From a virus: a stretch of 24,503 nucleotides of DNA. Of the stretch, positions 8,092 through 15,282 are shown in pieces. A program made the position numbers and the translations under genes. Where the stretch lies: positions 1 to 24,503 of the IMG/VR virus record IMGVR_UViG_3300032893_000268, one strand, 5' to 3'. How positions within the stretch are numbered: the stretch's first letter is position 1; each line of letters opens with the position of its first letter. A model generated the notes under the pieces. The model ran no database searches, was not told where the DNA came from, and was given only the letters and a program-made list of their open reading frames with translations.

Positions 8092-8634
8092 TTACCTTTT
8101 CCTCATCAATTCGGTGATGGCGGCGTGCGCCTCGTCGCGGCTGGCCTTGATCGGGTCAGCGCCGAACTTGTTCCAGCTCGGGAATTCCCAGGTGGCGCCG
8201 TGCTGCGGAATCGGTTCCTCGCCGGGCGCGGGGCTGACGGGCGGCAGCGTCGCGGCATAGAGCGTCGCGCCATCCTCATAGTCACTGATGCCCTTCTTCT
8301 GCATCAGCGCCTCGATCGCCTTGACGTCGTCCTCGGAATACTTCCGGCCCTCGCCGTCGGGGCCGCCGGTCAGGAGCCGCGAGCGGGCGGCGTTCATGCG
8401 CGCCAGCATCTCGTCCTGCTGCCGCTTCAGATCGCGCGCTTCCTGCTCGGCCTTGAAGCTCTCAAACTGATCTGAAAGGTCAACATCCACAAAAGCTTGT
8501 GCATGGGGCGAGTCCGGGCGGGCCTTCTTGACCAGCTTGCCGATCTCCTTGCGGGTCTTCGGGTCGTGAGACAGCTCGAAGAACAGCTTTGCGAGGTCGG
8601 CTTGCGTGGCGGGATCGAGGTTCGGCGTGGCCAT
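8092..8634 (-). CDS. Scaffold-like head assembly protein (180 aa)
   Basis: Highly charged, largely helical protein. Residues about 10-40 are a helix with LAKLFFELSHDPKTRKEIGK; about 55-90 form a likely coiled coil (FESFKAEQEARDLKRQQDEM); about 100-120 read YSEDDVKAIEALMQKKGISD; the C-terminal part contains WEFPSWNKFGADP. Immediate position upstream of the major capsid gene, size, charge and coiled coil are those of phage scaffolding proteins, which direct shell assembly and then leave or are degraded. No protease motif seen. The role is an inference from these traits. Confidence 0.8.
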   Translation of the reverse strand: MATPNLDPATQADLAKLFFELSHDPKTRKEIGKLVKKARPDSPHAQAFVDVDLSDQFESFKAEQEARDLKRQQDEMLARMNAARSRLLTGGPDGEGRKYSEDDVKAIEALMQKKGISDYEDGATLYAATLPPVSPAPGEEPIPQHGATWEFPSWNKFGADPIKASRDEAHAAITELMRKR

Positions 8635-8646
8635 GTCGCATCAACC

Positions 8647-8859
8647 TCAGATCGGCTTGCCGCGCTGAGCGGTCGGGCCGCCGCGCTCCAGCGACGGCGC
8701 GCCGGTGCGGTCGCGCTCGCCGGAGGGATTGGTCAGCTTGGCCTCGCTCGTGAAGCCGCCGAGCTGGGTGTAGGTCGGCGGATTGCGGAACTGGCCGTCT
8801 TCCATGCGGCGGGTCGACAGATTGCCGACACGAACCTTCGGACGGAGGAAATCGGTCAT
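8647..8859 (-). CDS. Small polar phage protein (70 aa)
   Basis: Starts MTDFLRPKVRVGNLSTRRME and is rich in Arg, Gly, Pro and Thr with no hydrophobic helix, so probably extended or partner-folded. ATG 8859 overlaps the TGA of the preceding 143-aa gene by four bases, evidence of coupling. It is directly before the scaffold-like gene. No family recognised. Confidence 0.75.
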   Translation of the reverse strand: MTDFLRPKVRVGNLSTRRMEDGQFRNPPTYTQLGGFTSEAKLTNPSGERDRTGAPSLERGGPTAQRGKPI

Positions 8860-9287
8860 GCTGCAGCTCCTTCTGGAGGCGCTCCGGCACCCATGCCGGG
8901 CGGGGGTGAGTTGTTCGAGACAAGGCCGGGCGGCGGGGCCGCACTGAGCGGCCCCTGTTTGCCGGCCATCGCCAGCGCGGCAAGCCCCGCCGGGACCATG
9001 TTGGCGCCTTCTGCCTTGCCAAAAATCGGGTTGAGCGAGGACATGGCCCGGAGCAGCGCCTGCTGTTCCTTGGAACCGGCCTCGAATGCCATGGACGCCT
9101 TGAGCAGCATCGGCATGACCGCCTTCACGCTCTGGACCGCCGCGGCCTTGTTCCCCTCGCCGCCGCCTGGCGACAGCATCGGGGAGCCGCCGGGCCCGCC
9201 GGGGCCACCGACAGGCGATTTGGGCACAGCAGGCCCACCCGGCGGTTCGGGGGGCGGTGCGAGGGGCGAAGCAGGCTGGCCATCCAT
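8856..9287 (-). CDS. Gly/Pro-rich head-associated protein, first gene of the capsid operon (143 aa)
   Basis: Low-complexity Pro/Gly ends (residues 1-45 and 110-143) flank a helical core with AVMPMLLKASMAFEAGSKEQ and ALLRAMSSLNPIFGKAEG. This layout is common for small proteins encoded near phage portal and scaffold genes. No membrane segment or catalytic motif. It is the first gene of the leftward capsid operon; the promoter candidate upstream would put transcription start only a few bases from ATG 9287, and no Shine-Dalgarno is present. Function unknown. Confidence 0.75.
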   Translation of the reverse strand: MDGQPASPLAPPPEPPGGPAVPKSPVGGPGGPGGSPMLSPGGGEGNKAAAVQSVKAVMPMLLKASMAFEAGSKEQQALLRAMSSLNPIFGKAEGANMVPAGLAALAMAGKQGPLSAAPPPGLVSNNSPPPGMGAGAPPEGAAA

Positions 9288-9295
9288 GGCGGAAC

Positions 9296-9325
9296 TTAAT
9301 ACGGCACTTTAAGGTCCGTCGTCAA
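9296..9325 (-). promoter_or_regulatory. Sigma70-like promoter for capsid operon
   Basis: On the minus strand TTGACG (9325-9320) is followed after 17 bases by GTATTA (9302-9297), or after 18 bases by TATTAA. Transcription would begin about 9288-9290, leaving a leader of at most a few bases before ATG 9287. Seen by eye; activity untested. Confidence 0.5.
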
Positions 9326-9345
9326 CTGCCTGAAATCCAACACAC

Positions 9346-9374
9346 TTGCGGAACAGGCGCCGCTTGCCTTAAAT
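9346..9374 (+). promoter_or_regulatory. Sigma70-like promoter for portal cassette
   Basis: TTGCGG (9346-9351), a 17-base spacer, and TTAAAT (9369-9374). The -10 box overlaps the first possible ATG (9373), so a transcript from it would start near 9381 and favour the in-frame ATG at 9382. Moderate match to consensus. Confidence 0.4.
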
Positions 9375-9846
9375 GCCACGCATGATCCTGCGCTCCTGGA
9401 TTTGCGAGAATTCGCGCTGCGGCCACTGGTTCGACGCCTACGAGGCGAACCCGGCCTGCAGCAAATGCGGCTGCGTCCGCGTCTCATGGCGCCCGAACGG
9501 CGGCCATGTCGGCGGCAAGGGAAAGGGCGCCGAGCAGGAACTCCGCGCACTCGCCGACATCTTCAAGATGACCGACATGAACTCGGCCGAGGAAGGCCGC
9601 GCGGCGAAAAAGGTCCGGCTGCCCGATGCGCCGGCGGCTAACGGCGGCACAGTCAAGACTTTTGCCGGAGGATTTGCCGCGGCGATCGATCCCACGCAGC
9701 CAGCCTATAACGGCGCGCAGTGCGTGCCGACGGCGAACAAGATCGACTACAAGGTCAAGGCTACGCCGGGCTCGCGGCTCGCGCCGAACGGATCATTCCC
9801 CGGCGTGCGCTCGAACACCTCGATCGAAGGGGTGCATAAGGGATGA
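9373..9846 (+). CDS. Zinc-ribbon phage protein preceding portal (157 aa)
   Basis: The N-terminal 35 residues hold a C-x4-C-x12-C-x2-C ribbon (WICENSRCGHWF ... CSKCGC), expected to bind one zinc ion. Then follow SWRPNGGHVGGKGKG, a helix with AEQELRALADIFKMTDM, and a disordered C-terminal half. It is the first gene of a plus-strand cassette and its TGA overlaps the portal ATG (ATGA), so the two are co-translated. No Shine-Dalgarno is seen before ATG 9373 or the in-frame ATG 9382; the promoter candidate favours the second (154 aa). It might be a minor head protein or a regulator; the sequence does not decide. Confidence 0.82.
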   Translation: MPRMILRSWICENSRCGHWFDAYEANPACSKCGCVRVSWRPNGGHVGGKGKGAEQELRALADIFKMTDMNSAEEGRAAKKVRLPDAPAANGGTVKTFAGGFAAAIDPTQPAYNGAQCVPTANKIDYKVKATPGSRLAPNGSFPGVRSNTSIEGVHKG

Positions 9847-11597
9847 TCATCCCCGAGGGATCAGGCCAAGCCGAATGGCTCCGCTGGGTGCTGGACATCT
9901 GCTTGAACTCGCAGAAGGACCGCAAGGACCTGTACGATCGCCGCAAGCAGTATTTCCTGTATGGCACCGCGAGCGATCAGGAGATCATCTACAACAGGAT
10001 CGAGTCCCACCTCGACCTCGTCTCCTCGTTCCTCTACGCCTCCGACAGCGCCCAGTTTGCCCTGTCAGCCCCGCTGAATGCCAGCGACGAGGAGGTCAAG
10101 CAATACATGGCCGCGCAGGATTCGTTCAACAACGACTTCCGCGACGCCGGCCTGTTCGACTATTTCGGCGACTCCATCGTCGGATCGCTTACCTACGACT
10201 CGATGTTCATCAAGATGGGCTGGTCCGACGTCAACGAGGACGCGACCGCGACGATCGTCGAGCCATGGAAATTCGGCGTGTTCTCCGAGGAGATCACCGA
10301 GCTCGAATCCCAGCCCGCCTTTGTCCACAGCTATCACATCGACTACGACAACGCCTGCCAGCGTCTGACGCGCGCCGGCCTCTCTGCGCTGATCCCGAAA
10401 CTGAACGTGGTGAACACGCCCTTCCAGTCGCCCTTCCCCGAGCTGATCACGCGCATGATCATCGCCTCGACCTCGGGCGAGAACCTGATGGGCAACGTCA
10501 CTGGCAGCGTGAACCCCTCCTATGCCGGCCGGCCCACCTATCAGGCCAAAGTCGACCGCCCGCTGGTCGCCTTCCACGAACTCTACATCTGGGACGACGA
10601 ATGCACGGACTATCGGGTGTTCTGGATCATCGACCCCGACATCGTGATTGCGGATTCGAAGAAGACGATCAAGGCGCTGAAGGCGGCCAAGGGCTTCAAG
10701 CCGCAGCGCGAGCAGCAGGCCCCGTTTTACGACACCGAGTGCAATCCGTTCTTCCCCCGCGAGCAGCCGTTCGTGCACATCCGGCCCTACAACATCTACG
10801 AATATTTCTGGGGAAAAGCCCACATCGAAAGCCTGATCCCGCTGCAGGAGTGGTCGAACGAGCGGCTCGAGCAGATCCACGACATCCTCGACAAGCAGGC
10901 CTACCCGCCGCGGGTCGGCTCCGGCTTCATGGGTCTGTCGGACGAGAAGATGGAGGCCTTCGGCGGCGCCGATTCCTGGGTGATGGACCAGCTGCCGCAG
11001 GCCTCGATCAAGGAACTCACCCCGCAGATGCCGGACGACATCTTCGCCGACTACGGCCAGATCGGGCAGCTGTTCATCGAGGCGTCGGGGCTCACAGAGG
11101 TCATCCAGGGCAAGGGCACCGAGGGCGTGCGCTCGCGGGGCCATGCCAAACAGCTGGCGTCGACCGGCTCGGGGCGGATCAAGAAGGCGGCGATGCGGCT
11201 GGAGGGTCCGCTGGTTCGCATGGGCGATCTCGCGTTCAAGCTCAACATGCGCAACAACAACAACCCGATCACGCCGGACCCGAAAGAGGACGGCAAGCCG
11301 GGCGACCCGTTCTACTATGCGAATATGGTAGGCGAGTACAATCTGCGCATCGCCGGCCACTCGCACTCGCCGCTGTTCGTCGACGACACCAAGGAGATGG
11401 CGGCGGGGCTATTCAAGGCGCAGGCGATTGATCAGGAGGGCCTGATCCGGCTGCTCAATCCGCCGAACCGCGACAACCTGATCCATCAGCTGAGGACGCG
11501 GCAGAAGGCGGCGGCGAAGGCCAAGATGATGCAGGCGCAGATGGGCGGGCCGCCGGCCAAGCCCAACGGAAAGGGCGGCCATGCCGCGCACGCCTAG
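9843..11597 (+). CDS. Portal protein (584 aa)
   Basis: Portal proteins form the dodecameric DNA gate at one capsid vertex and dock terminase. Evidence: size; the opening RKDLYDRRKQYFLYGTASDQ followed by a domain describing region SLTYDSMFIKMGWSDVNEDA; a stem/clip-like stretch with IYEYFWGKAHIESLIPLQEW and LEQIHDILDKQAYPP; and SGLTEVIQGKGTEGVRSRGHA, all typical wording for portals of podovirus-like phages. The C-terminus is a basic Ala/Lys-rich helix (RTRQKAAAKAKMMQAQMGG), usual in portals. It overlaps the zinc-ribbon gene by four bases. The odd fact is orientation: it is on the plus strand while terminase and capsid genes are on the minus strand. Confidence 0.9.
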   Translation: MIIPEGSGQAEWLRWVLDICLNSQKDRKDLYDRRKQYFLYGTASDQEIIYNRIESHLDLVSSFLYASDSAQFALSAPLNASDEEVKQYMAAQDSFNNDFRDAGLFDYFGDSIVGSLTYDSMFIKMGWSDVNEDATATIVEPWKFGVFSEEITELESQPAFVHSYHIDYDNACQRLTRAGLSALIPKLNVVNTPFQSPFPELITRMIIASTSGENLMGNVTGSVNPSYAGRPTYQAKVDRPLVAFHELYIWDDECTDYRVFWIIDPDIVIADSKKTIKALKAAKGFKPQREQQAPFYDTECNPFFPREQPFVHIRPYNIYEYFWGKAHIESLIPLQEWSNERLEQIHDILDKQAYPPRVGSGFMGLSDEKMEAFGGADSWVMDQLPQASIKELTPQMPDDIFADYGQIGQLFIEASGLTEVIQGKGTEGVRSRGHAKQLASTGSGRIKKAAMRLEGPLVRMGDLAFKLNMRNNNNPITPDPKEDGKPGDPFYYANMVGEYNLRIAGHSHSPLFVDDTKEMAAGLFKAQAIDQEGLIRLLNPPNRDNLIHQLRTRQKAAAKAKMMQAQMGGPPAKPNGKGGHAAHA

Positions 11598-11696
11598 ACA
11601 TGAATCCGGATTCGCGGTAGCATTTCTTCGTTGAAACGGGCGTGTCGGGGTAACCCGATTCCGACCGCCTTATCCTCTCAGGAAAAGGAGCCTGCC

Positions 11697-11744
11697 ATGA
11701 AGCGTCGCCACAAACGCGGTCATCGTCGCCACAAGCGAAAGTAA
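11697..11744 (+). CDS. Ultra-short basic peptide (15 aa)
   Basis: The complete product is MKRRHKRGHRRHKRK: four Lys, six Arg, three His, one Gly and the initiator Met. A strong Shine-Dalgarno (AAAAGGAG, six bases before ATG) precedes it and TAA ends it. The peptide is a seven-codon tandem duplication: CGTCGCCACAA occurs at 11703 and 11724, 21 bases apart. It lies 100 bases after portal and 31 bases before the intrinsic terminator, so it would be the last gene of the portal cassette. A DNA- or RNA-binding, protamine-like role is possible but purely inferred. It would be missed by usual gene callers. Confidence 0.6.
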   Translation: MKRRHKRGHRRHKRK

Positions 11745-11774
11745 CCGCCGCCGATTCTCAAGGGATCTACCAGC

Positions 11775-11806
11775 AAGCAGCTCCCGAAAGGGGGCTGTTT
11801 TGTTTT
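11775..11806 (+). terminator. Intrinsic terminator of portal cassette
   Basis: A stem of 8-11 pairs (CAGCTCCC / GGGGGCTG with one T-G pair, extended by AAG/TTT) closes a GAAA tetraloop and is followed by TTTTGTTTT. On the opposite strand no T tract follows, so it acts rightward only. Confidence 0.9.
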
Positions 11807-11809
11807 GGG

Positions 11810-11998
11810 CTAATCGTAGAATTCCACATCAGGAATGTCAGGCTTGGGCGCCGGCCAAACGCGGCGATATTGGTCGAAACATACCGGAATCCCCATAATA
11901 CTAGACCGACGACGGTCCTTCAGGATATCGTCCATGTCCTCCGTCTCGATCCTGCGGAGAAGATATTCGATGCTTCCAATCGTGATTCTGGCTTTCAT
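11810..11998 (-). CDS. Small protein downstream of terminase (62 aa)
   Basis: ATG 11998 overlaps the terminase TGA (ATGA). The protein starts MKARITIGSIEYLLRRIETE, a short beta then helix, continues with a basic stretch DILKDRRRSS, and ends with Pro/Asp-rich VWPAPKPDIPDVEFYD. No membrane segment. A longer frame from 12133 is open, but its first 45 residues shadow the terminase. Function unknown; a terminase-linked accessory role is possible. Confidence 0.75.
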   Translation of the reverse strand: MKARITIGSIEYLLRRIETEDMDDILKDRRRSSIMGIPVCFDQYRRVWPAPKPDIPDVEFYD

Positions 11999-13860
11999 GT
12001 CGGAACCGTGATGTTCATCCGCTTCAGGTAGCCCTGAATGATACGCTCGGTCGGCGGCGTCCCGCCCTTCTCCTCGATCTCGTGGCTCTTGTCGAGCGAC
12101 AAGCCCAGCATCTTCACCTTCGGCTGCACCCACGAGTTAAACGCCTGCCACGCCAGCGCGGCCGCCATCACCCGGTCATCCTTGCCGCGGCCCTCGGCGC
12201 CGATCGTGCCGCCGTTGTTGACGATGCGCTGCATCTCCTCCAGAAGCGGCATCGAGCGCGGGATCATGCGGTGCAGCTCGATCGCGTTCTTCATCTGGTT
12301 GAGCGCGCGGGTCTTGAGGTCGTGCGTGGTCTTCCACTGAAACAGCATCTCGCCACCGCCGGGATTGTCCATGCGGCGGTAGAAATAGTGACGCATGTTG
12401 GCGAGGATGTTCGCAAGGTGGTAGTTCTCGTCGTGCGGGCGAATCTCGCTCGCCATCCTGCGTACCTTCTCGAGCTCGTCGAACACGGCCTGACCGGGCC
12501 CGTTCATCTCCAGAATTGGCATCAGGAAGGTGACGCCGAAGTATCCGGCCAGATGAGCAAGGACCCATGCGCACTGGTAAGTCGATGGCTGGGTAGAACA
12601 ATATTCGGCGACTTGCACAAGACAATCCGAATAACACCGCCAGATGCTAATGACTGTTCGATCTGCTTCGTCTGATGATCCGTAAGCTGGATCACAACCC
12701 AAGGCGTAGTATCCGAATCGGGTGGGCTGCTCCCAGATTCGCAGTTCTGCTCTGGTGTCCTTGACCTGCCTGACCTCTGTCTCATCAAACTTCATCCCGA
12801 GCTTGTAGCGGAAGGTCTGGAACGCCTGCTTCTTGGCGTAGCGCATGCAATCGGTCAGCGCCTCCGCGGTGAAGAAGTTGGAGCCTGTCGCCTGGAACGC
12901 ATCCTCCGGCACCCATGGATATTCCTGGTCCATCAGCGACTGGTCGCCGCCCTTCTCCGATTCCAGATGCCACCGATACCAGGCGATCTGCTGCAGCGAC
13001 ACCTCGAAATTGAACTGCTCCCTCACCTCCCGCACGCGCTTGCGCTCCAGCGGCGTCAGCGACGTCTTGATGCCCTGCGGCATGTACACCGAGAAGAACG
13101 GATGCGACACCGGGAACTGGTTCCGCTCGTCTCGCCACCAGCCGATGAAGATGAAGCACTTGGTCGGATCAGACTTCGCATCCTCGCACATGTCAGCGAA
13201 ATGATTGAACCCGTTCGCCGTCGACTCGTAGATCTGCAGCCGGTGCGGATACAGCGATGACATCTGCGAGCGGAATTCGCCTAGGTCCTCGCCGTTGCCG
13301 TAGAAGGCGGTTTCTGTTGAGTGCAGATAGTTGGCTGCGCCGCCGCGCCCAAGGCCGCCCCGCTTTGTCTCCGAAGTTCCTGCGATGAGGTAGCGGTAAC
13401 GGGAGCCGTTTTTGAGGATGAGCAGGTTGCGGTTGTGCCGTACGTAATTAATGCGGAATTTTGCTGGTGTCTCCGCAAAAAAGACTTCAACTGTCGCCCT
13501 GAAGTCATCCCTCGCCTCCTCCTTGTGCGTCATGAACACGCCCAGCAACCCCTTGTACTCGAACGACCAGAACATATCGAGCGCCAGGAAAAACGTGGAG
13601 ATGCCAGCCTGTCGGTTCTTCAGGATGATAAAAACCGTCACCCCCTTCGCCAACCCCTCGACGATGTTCTCCAGCACCCACCGCTGCGACCCGAGCAGTC
13701 GAAACGGCACCAACCCGAAATCCTTGCTCTGGACCTTCAGTCGCGACAGAAACGCCATGAAGCGCTCCGTCGGGAACGGCGCCACCCCCTTGTATTCGAG
13801 GGTGAAGGCGCCGTCTTCCATCTCGCTCGTGGGTAGCGGGAGATCCTCATCGTCGGTCAT
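11995..13860 (-). CDS. terL: Terminase large subunit (621 aa)
   Basis: Packaging motor ATPase and headful/site nuclease that pumps DNA through the portal. Residue positions from ATG 13860: a Walker A-like loop near 79-88 (ILKNRQAGIS, the Q/A-rich form found in many TerL), Walker-B-like/catalytic region HSTETAF near 180-186, then the RNase H-fold nuclease with D390 in GCDPAYG, E451 in LEMNGPG and D561/D562 in GKDDRVMAAALA. Length is typical. The start was chosen because ATG 13860 overlaps the TGA of the upstream gene (ATGA); an extension to 13914 adds 18 residues that shadow it. No separate small-subunit terminase is recognised nearby. It converges on the portal gene across the 11775-11806 terminator. 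Confidence 0.93.
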   Translation of the reverse strand: MTDDEDLPLPTSEMEDGAFTLEYKGVAPFPTERFMAFLSRLKVQSKDFGLVPFRLLGSQRWVLENIVEGLAKGVTVFIILKNRQAGISTFFLALDMFWSFEYKGLLGVFMTHKEEARDDFRATVEVFFAETPAKFRINYVRHNRNLLILKNGSRYRYLIAGTSETKRGGLGRGGAANYLHSTETAFYGNGEDLGEFRSQMSSLYPHRLQIYESTANGFNHFADMCEDAKSDPTKCFIFIGWWRDERNQFPVSHPFFSVYMPQGIKTSLTPLERKRVREVREQFNFEVSLQQIAWYRWHLESEKGGDQSLMDQEYPWVPEDAFQATGSNFFTAEALTDCMRYAKKQAFQTFRYKLGMKFDETEVRQVKDTRAELRIWEQPTRFGYYALGCDPAYGSSDEADRTVISIWRCYSDCLVQVAEYCSTQPSTYQCAWVLAHLAGYFGVTFLMPILEMNGPGQAVFDELEKVRRMASEIRPHDENYHLANILANMRHYFYRRMDNPGGGEMLFQWKTTHDLKTRALNQMKNAIELHRMIPRSMPLLEEMQRIVNNGGTIGAEGRGKDDRVMAAALAWQAFNSWVQPKVKMLGLSLDKSHEIEEKGGTPPTERIIQGYLKRMNITVPT

Positions 13861-14075
13861 GTGCACCAACGATCGAAATCGATATCCCTCGTCGTCAGCG
13901 CCGCGCGTGCGCACCCGGCAGGATCCGCGCAGGTGCCGGTGGAGATCGCCAGAAGAACTCGCTGGTGCAGGCCATCCTCAAACGAGTGAGCCACCTCATC
14001 ATCGCGCGCGATCGATCGAATCCTCTCCACCTCGGACAGGACCTCCTCGACCGTCAAGGTGACATCAACTGCCAT
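13857..14075 (-). CDS. Small protein upstream of terminase (72 aa)
   Basis: MAVDVTLTVEEVLSEVERIR opens an amphipathic helical protein; a second helix follows around EDGLHQRVLLAIS, and the tail has two Cys in TCADPAGC. The start ATG 14075 has GGAG about 11 bases upstream; a longer frame to 14150 adds Arg-rich residues and lacks a ribosome site. Its TGA overlaps the terminase start, showing coupling. Position directly before TerL would fit a small-terminase replacement or an accessory protein, but it is shorter than usual TerS and has no visible HTH. Confidence 0.75.
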   Translation of the reverse strand: MAVDVTLTVEEVLSEVERIRSIARDDEVAHSFEDGLHQRVLLAISTGTCADPAGCARAALTTRDIDFDRWCT

Positions 14076-14489
14076 TTTGTTGCATCTCCGCCACAAATTA
14101 CCGTCCACCCTACCCGGTTCCGCACCGCGTCGAAACCGGAAATGGGCCAAATACCCAGGGAACTCACGGCTATCAGGGCCCGATATCGGGATTCCGATAA
14201 CGAAAAACCCTGCCGCTATAGGCTATCACGCGACCCGCGCAGATCCCCAGGAATTTTTGGGGTGAAAGTTGTGTCGGGCGCCTCAAATCACCAACCTGAG
14301 CCCCATCGACCTCAGATGCGCCCGCGCGCGCCAGGCTGGGAACCGGCGTCAGGTTATGGAACATCTCGGGGGATTTCCCGATCAAACTGGCACGTGACTG
14401 ACACACCGTATGTGTAAGTAGTTGATATCATTACAAATGCATTCCCTTGCCCAGGAACTGCACGCTGTTGGGTTAGGAGCGTGCGTCGA
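14076..14489. other. Non-coding region upstream of terminase operon
   Basis: 414 bases without a credible gene. It holds overlapping inverted repeats at 14179-14199 (annotated separately), a weak hairpin CCCCA-N8-TGGGG at about 14245-14262, and ACACA-N5-TGTGT near 14401-14415. No promoter for the minus-strand terminase operon could be placed with confidence. An open frame on the minus strand (14173-14406) has no homolog-like pattern and I leave it out. GC is lower than in flanking genes near 14395-14450. Confidence 0.6.
14179..14199. repeat. Overlapping inverted repeats, possible operator
   Basis: A perfect 12-base palindrome CCCGATATCGGG (14179-14190) overlaps TATCGG-GATT-CCGATA (14184-14199), a perfect six-base inverted repeat with a four-base spacer. 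It lies about 105 bases before the start of the terminase operon, a plausible site for a late regulator. No T tract follows, so it is not a terminator. Confidence 0.55.
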
Positions 14490-14756
14490 CTAAGAGCGGC
14501 CCCGCTCGGGGGAACTCTGCGGGGTAGAGCGGGGTTCCGATCTTACACCGCCCATCTGATCACACTGCATCGCCGCGGTGAGAAGGACACGGGCTTGTGG
14601 GCCGAGTTTGCGTTGTCCGCCGGCGATCCTGTGCAGGTGTTCGCGGGACAATCCAGCGGCCTCGGCAAGCCTGCTGAAGGACTGTTTGGTTCTATCGGAC
14701 CAGGGCGAGTGCCGGATGGTCTTGAGCCGGCGGATGATCTCTTGGTCGGAGAGCAT
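14490..14756 (-). CDS. HTH-containing phage protein (88 aa)
   Basis: Residues about 26-55 read SFSRLAEAAGLSREHLHRIA followed by GGQRKLGP, a clear helix-turn-helix with the turn at AAGLS and the recognition helix SREHLHRIA. The fold is typical of Cro/XRE-like small regulators, though the wing and dimer region after it is short and polar. It is coupled to the upstream 55-aa gene (TGA, one base, ATG). Likely DNA-binding; target unknown, possibly the palindromes in the region immediately downstream. Confidence 0.8.
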   Translation of the reverse strand: MLSDQEIIRRLKTIRHSPWSDRTKQSFSRLAEAAGLSREHLHRIAGGQRKLGPQARVLLTAAMQCDQMGGVRSEPRSTPQSSPERGRS

Positions 14757-14757
14757 T

Positions 14758-14925
14758 TCAGACCTTAGTGATGGGATGAGTTGAGGCGGCGAGTTCGGCT
14801 GCCTCGCGTAGGGATTGCTTGTCGGTTGGGGGCGTGAGGCCTTTGCGCTGGAGGCGCTTGAGGCGGTTTATCCTTCGCCCCAGATTGGGGTTGAAGAAGA
14901 AAGGAAGTTGGCTTGGTTTGCGCAT
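14758..14925 (-). CDS. Small basic protein (55 aa)
   Basis: MRKPSQLPFFFNPNLGRRIN, then an Arg/Lys-rich helix (RLKRLQRKGLTPPTDKQSLR), then a hydrophobic Ala-rich helix. The gene is too short for many callers. Its TGA is one base before the ATG of the HTH gene, which suggests an operon. No Shine-Dalgarno is visible before ATG 14925 and the frame is open upstream to about 14991 without another ATG, so the start is uncertain. Composition fits a small nucleic-acid-binding protein. Confidence 0.5.
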   Translation of the reverse strand: MRKPSQLPFFFNPNLGRRINRLKRLQRKGLTPPTDKQSLREAAELAASTHPITKV

Positions 14926-14999
14926 GCACGCGTTGTCGGTCGGCTCTGTCTGCGCCTCGCGCGATGCCTGAACATCATCGTTTTGTCAAGTTGATGGGT

Positions 15000-15028
15000 T
15001 TTACAGCGGTAATTCGCATCGATATACA
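15000..15028 (+). promoter_or_regulatory. Sigma70-like promoter
   Basis: TTTACA (15000-15005), 17 bases, TATACA (15023-15028): one of the best promoter matches in the window. It serves the single plus-strand zinc-ribbon gene starting at GTG 15064. Confidence 0.6.
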
Positions 15029-15063
15029 TGCATCTGCATGGACCAGAAATAAGGCGAATCACC

Positions 15064-15252
15064 GTGGCCGCGATCAAAAAGTATCCGACTAAGCTTTACG
15101 TTCGATGTCCGGAATGCCGGCATCAGGGCGTGGCGCGGGTGTTTTTGGACAAACCCTACCGGCTACGCTGTTCGCTTTGTGGGAACCGGAATCCGATCGT
15201 GCAGGACCGGGACGCGACGCGCGTCTGGGCTGGCTATCGTCGCGGCCGCTGA
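15064..15252 (+). CDS. Isolated zinc-ribbon protein (62 aa)
   Basis: GTG start at 15064 with AAGGCG about eight bases before. An in-frame ATG at 15028 lies inside the -10 box of the promoter, so it cannot be on that transcript, and I prefer GTG. The protein has C-x2-C-x17-C-x2-C (RCPECRHQG ... CSLCGNRN), a zinc ribbon as in small phage or Com-type regulators, and a basic end. It is transcribed opposite to the genes on both sides and so looks like an inserted single-gene unit (moron-like). Function unknown; nucleic-acid binding is likely. Confidence 0.75.
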   Translation: MAAIKKYPTKLYVRCPECRHQGVARVFLDKPYRLRCSLCGNRNPIVQDRDATRVWAGYRRGR

Positions 15253-15282
15253 AAACGAAAACCCCGGCTCGGTGGCCGGGGC
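15252..15282 (-). terminator. Intrinsic terminator of the early leftward operon
   Basis: On the minus strand GCCGGGG and its complement CCCCGGC form a seven-pair stem around a six-base loop (15262-15281), followed by TTTTCGTTTT (15261-15252). It faces transcription from the 15430-20182 operon. There is no T tract on the plus strand. Confidence 0.85.

Noticed and set aside
10065-11366. 433-codon open frame on the minus strand across portal
   Set aside because: Antisense to a well-supported portal gene; long antisense frames are expected at this GC content. Its Asp/Val/Leu/Arg-rich product has no family-like pattern.
9626-11431. 601-codon plus-strand frame overlapping portal
   Set aside because: Arg/Pro-rich shadow in another frame, with no motif or ribosome site.
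11697-11806. Leader peptide plus attenuator (His/Arg-rich peptide followed by a terminator)
   Set aside because: No gene follows on the plus strand; the next genes read the opposite way, so there is nothing to attenuate.
14868-15077. 69-codon minus-strand frame over the promoter at 15000
   Set aside because: Overlaps the promoter and the zinc-ribbon gene; the 55-aa frame on the same strand fits better with the downstream HTH gene.
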